Source: Nostoc foliaceum FACHB-393
GTDB lineage: Bacteria; Cyanobacteriota; Cyanobacteriia; Cyanobacteriales; Nostocaceae
NCBI RefSeq assembly: GCF_014698505.1
Contig: NZ_JACJTD010000003.1
Span: 186,001-250,000 of the forward strand
DNA length: 64,000 nt
Direction: 5' to 3'
The notes under the pieces were generated by a model that was given only the letters and a program-made list of their open reading frames with translations, was not told where the DNA came from and ran no database searches. Numbering within the stretch: the stretch's first letter is position 1; every line of letters begins with the position of its first letter. Below, in pieces: positions 1 through 9,902 of this stretch. The position numbers were made by a program, and so were the translations under genes.

Positions 1-1972
<1,972 letters not shown>

Positions 1973-1973
1973 A

Positions 1974-2003
1974 TGAGTCATTAGTCATTGGTCATTAGTT
2001 TTA
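1974..2003. repeat. Heptamer short tandem repeat (TCATTAG type)
   Basis: About four 7-bp units of TCATTAG/TCATTGG follow the petH stop. The same heptamer recurs after tpiA (about 48145-48175) and after atpB (about 55974-56002), so it is a dispersed repeat of Nostoc short-tandem-repeat type and not a gene-specific signal. Confidence 0.75.
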
Positions 2004-2097
2004 GACGAAGGACAAATGGCAAAGGAAGCAGGATAATCAGTAGGTAGGGCAAACGCTCTACCTACAATTGTTATTGGTGAAATTGGGTGCAAAAATT

Positions 2098-3384
2098 GTG
2101 GGTGTGAAACTAGGAATACTCGGATTAGGCACCGTGGGAACGGGGACAGTGCAATTATTGCAAGATAGGGTTGGTCGTCACCCTTTGTTGCAAGAGATAG
2201 AAATCTATCGGGTGGGAGTGCGATCGCTCGATAAACCCCGTGCAGTAGAATTGTCTACGGAAGTCTTAACGACAGATTTAGATTCTATTGTCAACGATCC
2301 GGCGGTAGATATAGTTGTTGAGGTGATGGGCGGACTGGAGCCGGCGCGATCGCTCATTCTCAAAGCTTTAAGTAATGGGAAGCATGTAGTCACTGCTAAT
2401 AAAGCCGCGATCGCCCGCTTTGGGGCGGAAATTTTCACAACTGCCAATAAAGCCGGTGTATACGTCATGCTAGAAGCGGCTGTGGGTGGTGGAATTCCAG
2501 TGATTCAACCCTTGAAGCAGTCTTTAAGCGTTAACCGGATTCACACTGTAACTGGCATCGTGAACGGTACAACTAACTACATCCTGACACGGATGCAAAC
2601 AGAAGGCAGCAACTTCAGCGATGTCCTAGCTGATGCCCAGCGATTGGGTTATGCTGAGGCTGACCCTACAGCTGATGTTGAAGGCTTAGATGCAGCAGAT
2701 AAAATTGCCATCCTGGCATCATTAGGCTTTGGTGGACGCATCAACTTACAAGATGTATATACTGAGGGGATTCGGCAAGTCAGCAAAACAGATATTGCCT
2801 ACGCCGAAAAATTGGGATTTGTGATTAAATTGTTAGCGATCGCTAAACGTGATACTCCCTCATCCCCCCTTTCCGTCAGAGTTCATCCTACCCTAGTGCC
2901 CAAAGCCCATCCTTTGGCTAGCATCAACGGCGTTTACAATGCCATTCTTGTGGAAGGAGAACCAATTGGGCAAGTAATGTTTTTTGGCCCCGGTGCTGGT
3001 GCTGGTGCAACCGCCAGTGCTGTTACATCAGATATTTTGAATTTAGTTGCTGTCCTCAAAACCAATACAGCAGTTGCAAATCCCTTATTAGCTTGTGGAC
3101 ATCAGGAATACTGCCAAATTGCGCCGATGGCAGAATTGATAACTCGGTTTTACGCGCGTTTCCTCACCAATGACCAGCCTGGAGTTATCGGTAAATTGGG
3201 AACTTGCTTTGGCAATTATGGCGTTAGCTTAGAGTCAATTGTCCAAACTGGCTTTCAAGGGGAACTTGCAGAGATTGTAGTTGTTACCCATGATGTGCGA
3301 GAAGGTAATTTTAGGCAAGCTTTGGCAGAAATTCGGGATTTGTCAGCGATCGAAAGCATTCCTAGCTTACTGCGTGTACTTTGA
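2098..3384 (+). CDS. hom: Homoserine dehydrogenase
   Basis: Reduces aspartate semialdehyde to homoserine, the branch point to threonine and methionine. The NAD(P)-binding motif GLGTVGTG is at the N-terminus. The homoserine dehydrogenase core follows, with EAAVGGGIPVIQPL, GTTNYIL and the catalytic-region segment EGLDAADKIAIL. A C-terminal ACT domain (from about residue 345, PGVIGKLG) is the usual threonine-feedback domain. The frame is open upstream to TTG 2068, but GTG 2098 (M-GVKLGILG) matches the usual start for cyanobacterial homologues, giving 428 residues. No partner gene of the pathway is adjacent. Confidence 0.93.
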   Translation: MGVKLGILGLGTVGTGTVQLLQDRVGRHPLLQEIEIYRVGVRSLDKPRAVELSTEVLTTDLDSIVNDPAVDIVVEVMGGLEPARSLILKALSNGKHVVTANKAAIARFGAEIFTTANKAGVYVMLEAAVGGGIPVIQPLKQSLSVNRIHTVTGIVNGTTNYILTRMQTEGSNFSDVLADAQRLGYAEADPTADVEGLDAADKIAILASLGFGGRINLQDVYTEGIRQVSKTDIAYAEKLGFVIKLLAIAKRDTPSSPLSVRVHPTLVPKAHPLASINGVYNAILVEGEPIGQVMFFGPGAGAGATASAVTSDILNLVAVLKTNTAVANPLLACGHQEYCQIAPMAELITRFYARFLTNDQPGVIGKLGTCFGNYGVSLESIVQTGFQGELAEIVVVTHDVREGNFRQALAEIRDLSAIESIPSLLRVL

Positions 3385-3546
3385 GATTAGTCGGGAGTGA
3401 AGCTCGTCAAGTTGCTTTGCTCCAATTCGTAATTACCCCAAGGGATTCCAATTTCCATCTTATACAGACCAAGCTCTGAGTAAAACTTGCTTAACTACGC
3501 AAGTTAAACTAAAAAATAAACTTCACCCCAGCGCGAGGCTAGACCT

Positions 3547-4290
3547 ATGACCTCTGCAACCGATCCATCCACCGCCCTCACTCCTTTTCCCGACCATACA
3601 CAGCTACCAGAGTCAGATGGTACATTTGTGAAAAATTGGCTAGAGCATCCCCAAAGCATTTTACTCACTGACTCGATTACACCTATCCTTAAACAATTAC
3701 ATCCTGAAGGTGAATATTGTATAGGTCAGGACTTAGGTATTTACTGGCGCTTGACAGACCCGCCAGAACGAGGAGCAGAAGCACCAGATTGGTTTTATGT
3801 AGGAAATGTACCGCCCTTGCTCGATGGACAAACGCGGAGGTCTTATGTACTGTGGCGAGAATTTATTGCCCCCTTAATTGCCTTAGAATTTGTTTCTGGG
3901 GATGGTAGTGAAGAACGAGATAAAACCCCTTGGCAAGGCAAATTTTGGATTTATGAGCAAGTAATCCATCCCGCTTTTTATGGCATTTATGAAGTGAATA
4001 AAGCCAGTGTAGAAGTTTATGAATTAATTGGTGGACAATATCAGTTATTAGCAGCAAATGAACGCGGACATTATCCGATTACGCGCTTGGGAGTTGAGTT
4101 AGGTATTTGGCCAGGAGTTTATCAAAATGCGGAATTACCTTGGCTGCGCTGGTGGGATTTGCAGGGTAATTTGTTGTTGACTGGTGATGAAAGAGCCGAA
4201 CAAGAATCTCAACGTGCTGAACAGGAAAGACAAAGAGCTGATCGCTTGGCTGCACAATTGCGATCGCTCGGCGTTGAACCGGAAGCATAA
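3547..4290 (+). CDS. Uma2 family (DUF820) putative endonuclease
   Basis: A 247-residue protein of the Uma2 family, which has a PD-(D/E)xK nuclease-like fold and is hugely expanded in filamentous cyanobacteria; its role is unknown. Visible family features are the central IALEFVSGDGSEERD segment (the putative acidic catalytic strand), KFWIYEQVI, the YGIYEV/VEVYEL strands, and a C-terminal charged coiled coil (AEQESQRAEQERQRADRLAAQL) ending in RSLGVEPEA. A close paralogue lies at 9204, with N-terminal residues nearly identical. It is preceded by 160 bp without other genes. Whether it is an active nuclease cannot be told from sequence alone. Confidence 0.85.
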   Translation: MTSATDPSTALTPFPDHTQLPESDGTFVKNWLEHPQSILLTDSITPILKQLHPEGEYCIGQDLGIYWRLTDPPERGAEAPDWFYVGNVPPLLDGQTRRSYVLWREFIAPLIALEFVSGDGSEERDKTPWQGKFWIYEQVIHPAFYGIYEVNKASVEVYELIGGQYQLLAANERGHYPITRLGVELGIWPGVYQNAELPWLRWWDLQGNLLLTGDERAEQESQRAEQERQRADRLAAQLRSLGVEPEA

Positions 4291-4391
4291 GTTTTTAGCT
4301 GATTGGTATGAGAAAAACCCCGGTTGATTTGTACCGTATGGGAAATGCGACTTCTTCGAGAATATATAACATTCGTTAATTTAATTGATGG

Positions 4392-4430
4392 GCGAAATTG
4401 CGATCGCTTGGCGTTTAACCAGAATCCTAA
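4392..4430 (+). pseudogene. Fossil C-terminal tail of a Uma2 gene
   Basis: This stretch reads AKLRSLGV, a stop, then PES and a stop, which is the last dozen codons of the Uma2 gene ending at 4290 (LRSLGVEPEA) with GAA mutated to TAA. It lies about 100 bp beyond the intact gene, so it is the end of a second copy that has otherwise been deleted. Confidence 0.65.
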
Positions 4431-4573
4431 TCTGCTTTCTCCAATGTCCAATTGTTAATTAGCAGGTTTTATAGTTGAAAAATATTTTTCTAAATATTTT
4501 TACGTAGATTGAGCATGAGAAATCAAGGCGATCGCAGGGAATCTTCATCAGCGAAACGAGAAGCGCAATATTA

Positions 4574-4762
4574 AATTCGGGCGATTGTTTCTTGAATTCG
4601 GGCGATCGTTTCTTGAATTCGGGCGATCGTTTCTTGAATTCGGGCGATCGTTTCTTGAATTCGGGCGATCGTTTCTTGAATTCGGGCAGTCGTTTATTGA
4701 ATTCGGGCAGTCGTTTATTGAATTCGGGCAGTCGTTTATTGAATTCGGGCAGTCGTTTATTG
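4574..4762. repeat. 21-bp tandem repeat array, nine units
   Basis: Nine exact-length 21-bp units starting AATTCGGGC. Units 1-5 carry GATCG (GATTG in the first) and end TTTCTTG; units 6-9 carry AGTCG and end TTTATTG. Each half is internally almost identical, so two blocks have been homogenised separately. Being a multiple of three, the array gives long frames such as LEFGRSF repeats, but there is no ribosome binding site or other coding evidence. It is not a CRISPR: there are no spacers. Confidence 0.95.
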
Positions 4763-4943
4763 AATTTGGATAATCCTCAGTAAATTAACTTAAAAATCAT
4801 AATAATTTCTGTATTAAAAACTTTAAATAATACTGAATATTGCGGGTGTTAATCACCCCGATTTTGTTTATCCTAATGTTGTAAAGACAAGGATATAAGT
4901 CAGTTTTTATCCTAGTGCATGATTAACAAAAGGAAAGTTATTT

Positions 4944-5306
4944 ATGTCACGTCCAAAATGTGGGTCTAAAGTACTTGATAGGGCACAGCGTCGGATTGCC
5001 GCTTTGAAATCGATTAGTTCCACCTTAGATTTAGGTAATGGAGTCACTATTGACACCTTTGCCGCCGCCATCAAAAAAACACAGGACAAGTTGGAAGCTT
5101 ATAACTCCAGCCTCTCCACCGTGGATCTAACTCAGGGAGCCTTAGAATTAGCCGAAAAGTCGCTGATGGAACTAACAGAACATGCCTTAGTTAGCGTAGC
5201 TGCAAGGTATGGCAAGAATAGCGATGAGTACAAAATGGCAGGTGGCGTTCGTCGCAGCGAACGCAAGCGTCCAGTGCGGAAGCCTAAGCAAGAGGTTGTT
5301 ATTTGA
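4944..5306 (+). CDS. Conserved hypothetical protein, 120 aa
   Basis: The start is supported by AGGAAAG 7 nt upstream of ATG. The protein is soluble, mostly helical in appearance, with a basic N-terminus (MSRPKCGSK), a middle region rich in Leu/Ala/Asp (TLDLGNGVTIDTFAAAIKK), and a strongly basic C-terminal tail (RRSERKRPVRKPK), which may bind nucleic acid. I do not recognise the family. It sits between a 21-bp repeat array and an IS-like hairpin. Confidence 0.6.
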   Translation: MSRPKCGSKVLDRAQRRIAALKSISSTLDLGNGVTIDTFAAAIKKTQDKLEAYNSSLSTVDLTQGALELAEKSLMELTEHALVSVAARYGKNSDEYKMAGGVRRSERKRPVRKPKQEVVI

Positions 5307-5337
5307 TAAAGACAATACATTTGAGGTTTTTTGACAC

Positions 5338-5360
5338 TCTCCCGAATTTAAATCGGGAGA
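5338..5360. mobile_element. IS200/IS605-type end hairpin, vestigial
   Basis: An 8-bp perfect stem (TCTCCCGA/TCGGGAGA) with a 7-nt AT loop is flanked by TTTTTTGACAC on the left and TTCTTGG on the right. That context resembles the right-end hairpin of TnpB/IS605-family elements in cyanobacteria. No tnpA or tnpB gene lies beside it, so it would be a remnant or a minimal element. Confidence 0.45.
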
Positions 5361-5608
5361 TTCTTGGTTAAGTGGTGAACCAATCGATAAATCGATAAAT
5401 ATTATATTGGCTCCCTTTTGCGCGATCGCTTAATATCATGTCCTTTTGCAATCACACCATTAGTAAAACTCAAGCAGAAGCGTTGGCGGACTATTTTAAT
5501 GTAGATATCAGTTTATTTAGCTAGCTTATGTTTCATAACAACGCTCTTAAAACCAGCGTTTAGTGTTGAGGCGGAAATTTAATATTTTGGTATGAGGTTA
5601 AAGGTACA

Positions 5609-5636
5609 TAGACACGTAGCGGCTTGTCTTTTAGAC
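5609..5636. repeat. Small dispersed repeat, copy 1
   Basis: A 28-bp element starting TAGACACG and ending TTAGAC, followed by ATCGC. It matches the 27-bp copies at 9878-9904 and 45431-45457, differing by a few bases and one or two Ts. Confidence 0.7.
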
Positions 5637-5703
5637 ATCGCTTCTCTACTCGATACAACAGCTACAAAATCTTTTGCCAGTTAGCTTCTAGAGCTTGAGT
5701 AAG

Positions 5704-7047
5704 CTATGTACCTATATTAAAAATCCTATGTCCTAACGATCCCAAACCCAAGCCTAAACTAGAAGTGCTAGCTAAAATTAGAAAAGTATGAAATTTGCTA
5801 AAAGATTCTAGTAATTTATTTCCAGCCACAGCCACAGCCCAAGCGCCAGCCACAGCCACAGCCCAAGCGCCAGCCACAGCCACAGTCCAAGTCACAGCCA
5901 CAGCCCAAGCCCAAGCCCAAGCCCCAGCCACAGCCCCAGCCACAGCCACAGCCCAAGCTACAGCCACAGCCCCAGCCACAGCCACAGCCCCAGCCACAGC
6001 CCAAGCCCAAGCCCAAGCCCAAATTATGTACGGAGCGTTAAACGCTGCTAACAAATAGCCTATCAATAGGTAGCTTAGTAATACACCAATCAACCAGCCC
6101 CAGGGAATAATTCTAGGTGGTTTAGTAGTTGGTTTAACTCGAAGAATTGGCTTTGAGGGTAGCTTGACTTTGGAAAGAACAACTTCTTTTCTATGAACTG
6201 GATCAACAGGTGGTGGAGGCGTTGCTTTTGGTGCTTCTAACATTGCTAACCATGCGTGCATTGACTGAGGGCGGTCTTTTGCCTCTAGCGCCATACCCTT
6301 GAGAATTGCTTGATTTAATTGCTCGCTGATGCTTGGATTAATTTGTTTAGGTGGAATCAGGAAAGTATTGTCTAACTTGCGAGCCAGAGAAGTTGTAGGG
6401 CGTTGGCCTGTCACCCCATAATAGAGTGTTGCAACCAGACAGTAAACATCGACCGTTGGATCTCGACTACCTCTGCTCATCTGCTCATAGGGCGCAAATC
6501 CCTCATTACCTGCAATACCCTTTGAACTCAAAGTTTTAGGCACGAGTTCTTTAGCAATGCCAAAGTCAATCAGAACTGCTTTGCCATTACTCCGCAACAT
6601 GATATTTCCGGGATGGGCATCACGATGTACTAAACCTGCCCGATGCACCACCACTAAAGCTTCCCCAATCTGGCGGATACAGGGTATAATCTCTACTTCT
6701 GGTAAGGCCCCTCTACGTTTTACTGCCTCAAACAAATTTTCTCCCGGTACAAAATCCATCACCAAGCAGTGGATAGTACCTTCCTTAAACAAGTCAATCA
6801 CTCCCACAATGTGAGGATGAGGGTTTTGAGACAAGTGTGCTAGTGTTCGTCCTTCTTGGATAAATCGGTCTATATACTTGTCATATTCTGGGTCATGGCT
6901 GAGATATTCATTGGGTGTCTTGATGACAACTGTCCGGTTTAGCTCAACATGCAATGCCTTATAAGTAATCCCGAATCCCCCCTGTCCAAGGACTTTATCA
7001 ATTACATATTTGCCACCTTGTAATCGTTGTCCAGTTGTCCAAGGCAT
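5704..7047 (-). CDS. Ser/Thr protein kinase with Ala-X repeat membrane tail
   Basis: A Hanks-type kinase fills residues about 10-270: glycine loop GQGGFGITY, invariant Lys in VVIKT, catalytic loop HRDAHPGN, DFG in VLIDFGIAKEL, and the activation segment with GFAPYEQM. HRDAHPGN replaces the commoner HRDLKPxN, as in the neighbouring kinase. A proline-rich linker and a transmembrane helix (about 315-337) follow, then some 65 residues of alternating Ala-Trp/Ala-Val/Ala-Gly encoded by hexanucleotide repeats. A ribosome binding site AGGGG precedes ATG 7047. It lies downstream of a second kinase gene on the same strand, about 150 bp apart. Substrate is unknown. Confidence 0.9.
   Translation of the reverse strand: MPWTTGQRLQGGKYVIDKVLGQGGFGITYKALHVELNRTVVIKTPNEYLSHDPEYDKYIDRFIQEGRTLAHLSQNPHPHIVGVIDLFKEGTIHCLVMDFVPGENLFEAVKRRGALPEVEIIPCIRQIGEALVVVHRAGLVHRDAHPGNIMLRSNGKAVLIDFGIAKELVPKTLSSKGIAGNEGFAPYEQMSRGSRDPTVDVYCLVATLYYGVTGQRPTTSLARKLDNTFLIPPKQINPSISEQLNQAILKGMALEAKDRPQSMHAWLAMLEAPKATPPPPVDPVHRKEVVLSKVKLPSKPILRVKPTTKPPRIIPWGWLIGVLLSYLLIGYLLAAFNAPYIIWAWAWAWAVAGAVAVAGAVAVAWAVAVAGAVAGAWAWAWAVAVTWTVAVAGAWAVAVAGAWAVAVAGNKLLESFSKFHTFLILASTSSLGLGLGSLGHRIFNIGT
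5820..6025 (-). repeat. Hexanucleotide repeat inside kinase gene
   Basis: About 34 six-base units, read on the minus strand as GCT followed by GTG, TGG, GGG/GGC or ACT. Each unit codes Ala-Val, Ala-Trp, Ala-Gly or a variant. The frame is preserved throughout. The plus strand of the same DNA gives a spurious Ala/Thr/Gln/Pro frame. Confidence 0.95.
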
Positions 7048-7054
7048 GAAAACC

Positions 7055-7095
7055 CCTAAATAATTCGTAATTCGTAGTTCGTAATTCGTAATTAC
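7055..7095. repeat. Heptamer repeat (AATTCGT type)
   Basis: Five tandem or near-tandem copies of AATTCGT/AGTTCGT lie between the two kinase genes. The complementary heptamer GAATTAC forms similar arrays at 36119-36150 and 49935-49948. Confidence 0.75.
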
Positions 7096-7201
7096 AACAC
7101 TTTAAAAAGGCTGGACATGGGTGTTTTTGACTTAAGTATGTTTCACAAATAATACAGTTTTGCAGAATTTTGCACAACACACAATGAAAGTTGAGCTAAA
7201 T

Positions 7202-8227
7202 CTACGGTGTTTTTGTAGATGATGGACTGGGAGATGACGGTTGATTAGATGGATTGAAAATAGGAATCCAAGAAGGTATGGCTGCAAGTAAGCTTACAAA
7301 AACTGCGATCGCAGCTATCACCACTCCCCAAACCTGAATTTTTCGCTCCCAATTTGAGTTAGTGTTAGAGGATACAGTTGAGACAGGCTGAGGAGTTTCC
7401 CTTGTTAACCCCAAAGAGTCGAGCCATTCTCGCATTGATTGAGGACGCTGCTTAAAATCTAGCTTCATCCCTGTTAAAATTGCGCGGTTGGTGCGATCGC
7501 TAATTTGAGGATTATGTTCTTTCGGAGCTACTAAACGAGCATTATCTACTTTCCGTTTAAAGGCATCCACTGGTGTTTTTCCGGTCAGAAGCACATAAAG
7601 AGTTGCCGCCAGAGAATAAATATCGCTATATGCCCCTGTTGGTTTAGTATGTTGAGCATAAAGCTCAGGCGGTGTAAATCCCTCAGAAGTTTCCTTGGTT
7701 CGATTTGTGGTTAAAATGTGGTCAAAATCCAGAGCTAAACCAAAATCGATTAGCACCGCTTCAGGTTGTCCTTCTCGCACTCGCAAAAAGATATTTCCTG
7801 GATGTACATCTCGATGAATCAACCGATTTTTATGTACTTCGATCAGCGCTTCCCCAATTTGTTGAATGTAGCGTAAAGCCTCTTGTTCAGAAAATATTTG
7901 TTGGCGACGATCAGCTAAACTCACACCATCTACATACTCCATTACCAAACACAAACGGTCTGCTTCCTCAAAGGAGTCTACGACCTCCACAATATACTTG
8001 TGCTTACACCTCTGAAGCTTTAAGGCTTCCCGCAAAAACATTGTCTTTAGCCGTCCGCGCTCCAACTGGTTAAGGGAATTTAGTAAATCATCATTTAAGG
8101 TTTTAATGACTTGGCGATCGCCTTTTTTATTTTTTACTAAATAAGTAATACCAAACCGTCCCCTTCCCAATTCCTTTTCAATAGTATATTTGCCACCTTG
8201 CAACGGATCACCTGCTACCCAAGCCAT
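7202..8227 (-). CDS. Ser/Thr protein kinase, membrane-anchored
   Basis: Kinase motifs in order: GRGRFGITY (about 20-28), VIKT, MEYVDGVSL, catalytic loop HRDVHPGN, VLIDFGLALD, and GFTPPELY in the activation segment. A Ser/Thr-rich linker leads to one transmembrane helix (about 295-318) and a short Pro/Ser tail, so the kinase domain should be cytoplasmic and the C-terminus outside. The frame extends to a TTG at 8281, but ATG 8227 (MAWVAGDPLQGGKY) follows GGGAG at good spacing and matches the neighbouring kinase N-terminus. It differs from that paralogue in lacking the Ala-X tail. Confidence 0.9.
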   Translation of the reverse strand: MAWVAGDPLQGGKYTIEKELGRGRFGITYLVKNKKGDRQVIKTLNDDLLNSLNQLERGRLKTMFLREALKLQRCKHKYIVEVVDSFEEADRLCLVMEYVDGVSLADRRQQIFSEQEALRYIQQIGEALIEVHKNRLIHRDVHPGNIFLRVREGQPEAVLIDFGLALDFDHILTTNRTKETSEGFTPPELYAQHTKPTGAYSDIYSLAATLYVLLTGKTPVDAFKRKVDNARLVAPKEHNPQISDRTNRAILTGMKLDFKQRPQSMREWLDSLGLTRETPQPVSTVSSNTNSNWERKIQVWGVVIAAIAVFVSLLAAIPSWIPIFNPSNQPSSPSPSSTKTP

Positions 8228-8305
8228 CTTTGCAACTCCCAATATATTTGTATTAATCTTCACACAAGTAAATCTTGACAAGCTAAATTAGTTTTGAGAA
8301 AGAGA

Positions 8306-8334
8306 GCGATGTCTACGACGGGCTATGCCTACGC
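8306..8334. repeat. Small dispersed repeat, second family
   Basis: The core TACGACGGGCT followed by a CCTACGC-like end is shared with copies at 50055-50083 and 53881-53907. It has the size and placement of Nostoc small dispersed repeats. Confidence 0.6.
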
Positions 8335-8402
8335 TTTTTTCTCCCACACCCTAAAATTGCTAAAGTGAATTCTAGAATAGGCTTTCACCCCGCATAACTT
8401 TT

Positions 8403-8654
8403 ATGACTACTGTCACCTTAGAACTACCCGAAGAAATATTCTCTGCTCTGCGCCTGTCACCTAATGAGTTTGTCCGTGAATTGCGTTTGGCTGCGGCCAT
8501 ACACTGGTATGGACGTGGTGAAATTTCCCAAGAGAAAGCAGCTAATATCGCCGATTTAGATAGAACAGATTTTCTCTTGGCTCTATCCCGTGAACAAATC
8601 GATGCCTTCATTGTTGATTTTGATGACTTACAACGGGAATTAGAACGTGGCTGA
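8403..8654 (+). CDS. UPF0175 family protein, putative antitoxin
   Basis: An 83-residue protein with the family pattern: N-terminal strand VTLELPEEIF, then EFVRELRLAAAIHWYGRGEISQEKAANIADLDRTDFLLAL, a helix-turn-helix-like segment. UPF0175 proteins are generally found as the antitoxin partner of PIN/DUF3368 proteins. The downstream toxin-like gene starts 8 bp before this stop codon, which implies translational coupling. Confidence 0.88.
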   Translation: MTTVTLELPEEIFSALRLSPNEFVRELRLAAAIHWYGRGEISQEKAANIADLDRTDFLLALSREQIDAFIVDFDDLQRELERG

Positions 8655-9132
8655 ACCACCTGTAATTAATGCTTCACCTCTCATATTTTTGTCTAGAAGT
8701 AGTTTCCTGGATTTGTTGCAGTTATTAGGTGAAGAAGTTTTAGTTCCATCAGCAGTAGCTGTTGAAATTCAGCAAAGAGGCGTAGAAGATCCAACTGTTG
8801 CAGCGCTTTTACAAACAAACTGGCTAACAGTTGTAGAAGCACCTCCAACTCCTGAGATTATCCAATCTTGGGATTTAGGTAAAGGCGAATCATCTGTTTT
8901 GACTTGGGCGTATACTCACCCTGGTACAGAAGCAATTATGGATGATCTTGCGGCTCGTAGATGTGCAGCAGTACTGGGGATTCCTGTACGAGGAACACTA
9001 GGTATAGTTTTGACAGCAAAGCAACGTGGCAAAATAACAATGGCACGACCAATTATAGAGAATCTACGCTCATCAGGAATGTATCTTTCTGACCGTGTGA
9101 TCAATCAAGCACTGGCATTAGTTGGCGAGTAG
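8647..9132 (+). CDS. DUF3368 (PIN-like) protein, putative toxin
   Basis: A 161-residue protein with the start VINASPLIFLSR, whose conserved Asn/Asp position in DUF3368 corresponds to the first acidic residue of PIN ribonucleases. Then come VPSAVAVEI, the LGKGESSVLTWA segment with the second acidic site, and AIMDDLAARRCA with the third and fourth. VRGTLGIVLTAKQRGKI follows, typical of DUF3368. GTG 8647 overlaps the upstream gene by 8 bp. Likely an RNase toxin held in check by the UPF0175 partner; activity is inferred. Confidence 0.88.
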   Translation: MAEPPVINASPLIFLSRSSFLDLLQLLGEEVLVPSAVAVEIQQRGVEDPTVAALLQTNWLTVVEAPPTPEIIQSWDLGKGESSVLTWAYTHPGTEAIMDDLAARRCAAVLGIPVRGTLGIVLTAKQRGKITMARPIIENLRSSGMYLSDRVINQALALVGE

Positions 9133-9203
9133 TAAGCGATCGCCCCATCTCCTCTTCCACTGCTAAACTAAAAAACAACCCTTACTCCTGCAAAGGTAGC
9201 CTT

Positions 9204-9902
9204 ATGACCTCTGCAACCGATGCATCCACCGCCCTCACCCCGTTCCCAGACCATACGCAGCTACCAGAGTCTGACGGTACATTCGTGAAAAATTTTCAGG
9301 AACATCCCCAAAGCATTCTACTAACAGACTCGATTAAACCGATATTACAAAAACGTCATCCCGATGGGCAATACTGTATTGGTCAAGATAGCGGTATCTA
9401 CTGGCGGATAACTGACCCTCCAGAAAAAGGCGCAGAAGTTACCGACTGGTTTTATGTAGGGAATGTACCACCTACTCTGAATGGGCAAACGCGCAGGTCT
9501 TATGTATTATGGCGAGAGTTTATTGCCCCATTGATTGCATTAGAATTTGTCTCTGGCGATGGTAGTGAGGAGCGAGATAAAACTCCTTGGAAGGGGAAAT
9601 TTTGGATTTATGAGCAGGTGATTCGTCCTCCCTTCTACGGCATTTATGAAGTGAATAAAGCCAGCGTGGAAGTTTATGAATTAATTGGTGGACAATATCA
9701 GTTATTAACAGCAAATGAACGCGGACATTATCCCATACATCCTTTAGGAGTTGAGTTAGGAATTTGGCAGGGACAATATTACAATATGGAATTACCTTGG
9801 CTACGGTGGTGGGATTTGCAAGGTAATTTGTTATTGACTGGTGAAGAAAGAGCCGATCGCTTAACTGCTCAATTGCGTAGACACGAAGTGGCTTGTCGTT
9901 AG
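9204..9902 (+). CDS. Uma2 family putative endonuclease, 3' end altered by repeat insertion
   Basis: A close paralogue of the gene at 3547 (same MTSATD start, same IALEFVSGDGSEERDKTPW core and VEVYELIGGQYQLL strands), 232 residues. The coiled-coil tail is much shorter. At the GCGATCGC site near the end, a 27-bp dispersed repeat (9878-9904) has been inserted; it keeps the frame but brings a TAG at 9900. The protein therefore ends LRRHEVACR instead of an LRSLGIEPEV tail that is still readable to a TAA at 9930-9932. The nuclease-like core is intact. Confidence 0.85.
   Translation: MTSATDASTALTPFPDHTQLPESDGTFVKNFQEHPQSILLTDSIKPILQKRHPDGQYCIGQDSGIYWRITDPPEKGAEVTDWFYVGNVPPTLNGQTRRSYVLWREFIAPLIALEFVSGDGSEERDKTPWKGKFWIYEQVIRPPFYGIYEVNKASVEVYELIGGQYQLLTANERGHYPIHPLGVELGIWQGQYYNMELPWLRWWDLQGNLLLTGEERADRLTAQLRRHEVACR

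Larger units (their letters stand above)
5307..5703. other. Repeat-rich intergenic region
   Basis: Contains an IS200/IS605-like hairpin at 5338-5360, a 29-codon frame from ATG 5438 (ISKTQAEALADYFNVDISLF) that I cannot assign, and a small dispersed repeat at 5609-5636. No convincing gene is present. Confidence 0.5.

Noticed and set aside
4574..4762. CRISPR array
   Set aside because: Units are contiguous 21-bp copies with no spacers and no cas genes nearby.
4585..4783. Two overlapping proteins of LEFGRSF and LNSGDRF repeats
   Set aside because: Both frames exist only because the 21-bp period is divisible by three; no ribosome binding site or conserved protein.
5795..6058. Ala/Thr/Gln/Pro-rich plus-strand protein
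   Set aside because: It is the antisense shadow of the hexanucleotide repeat in the kinase gene.
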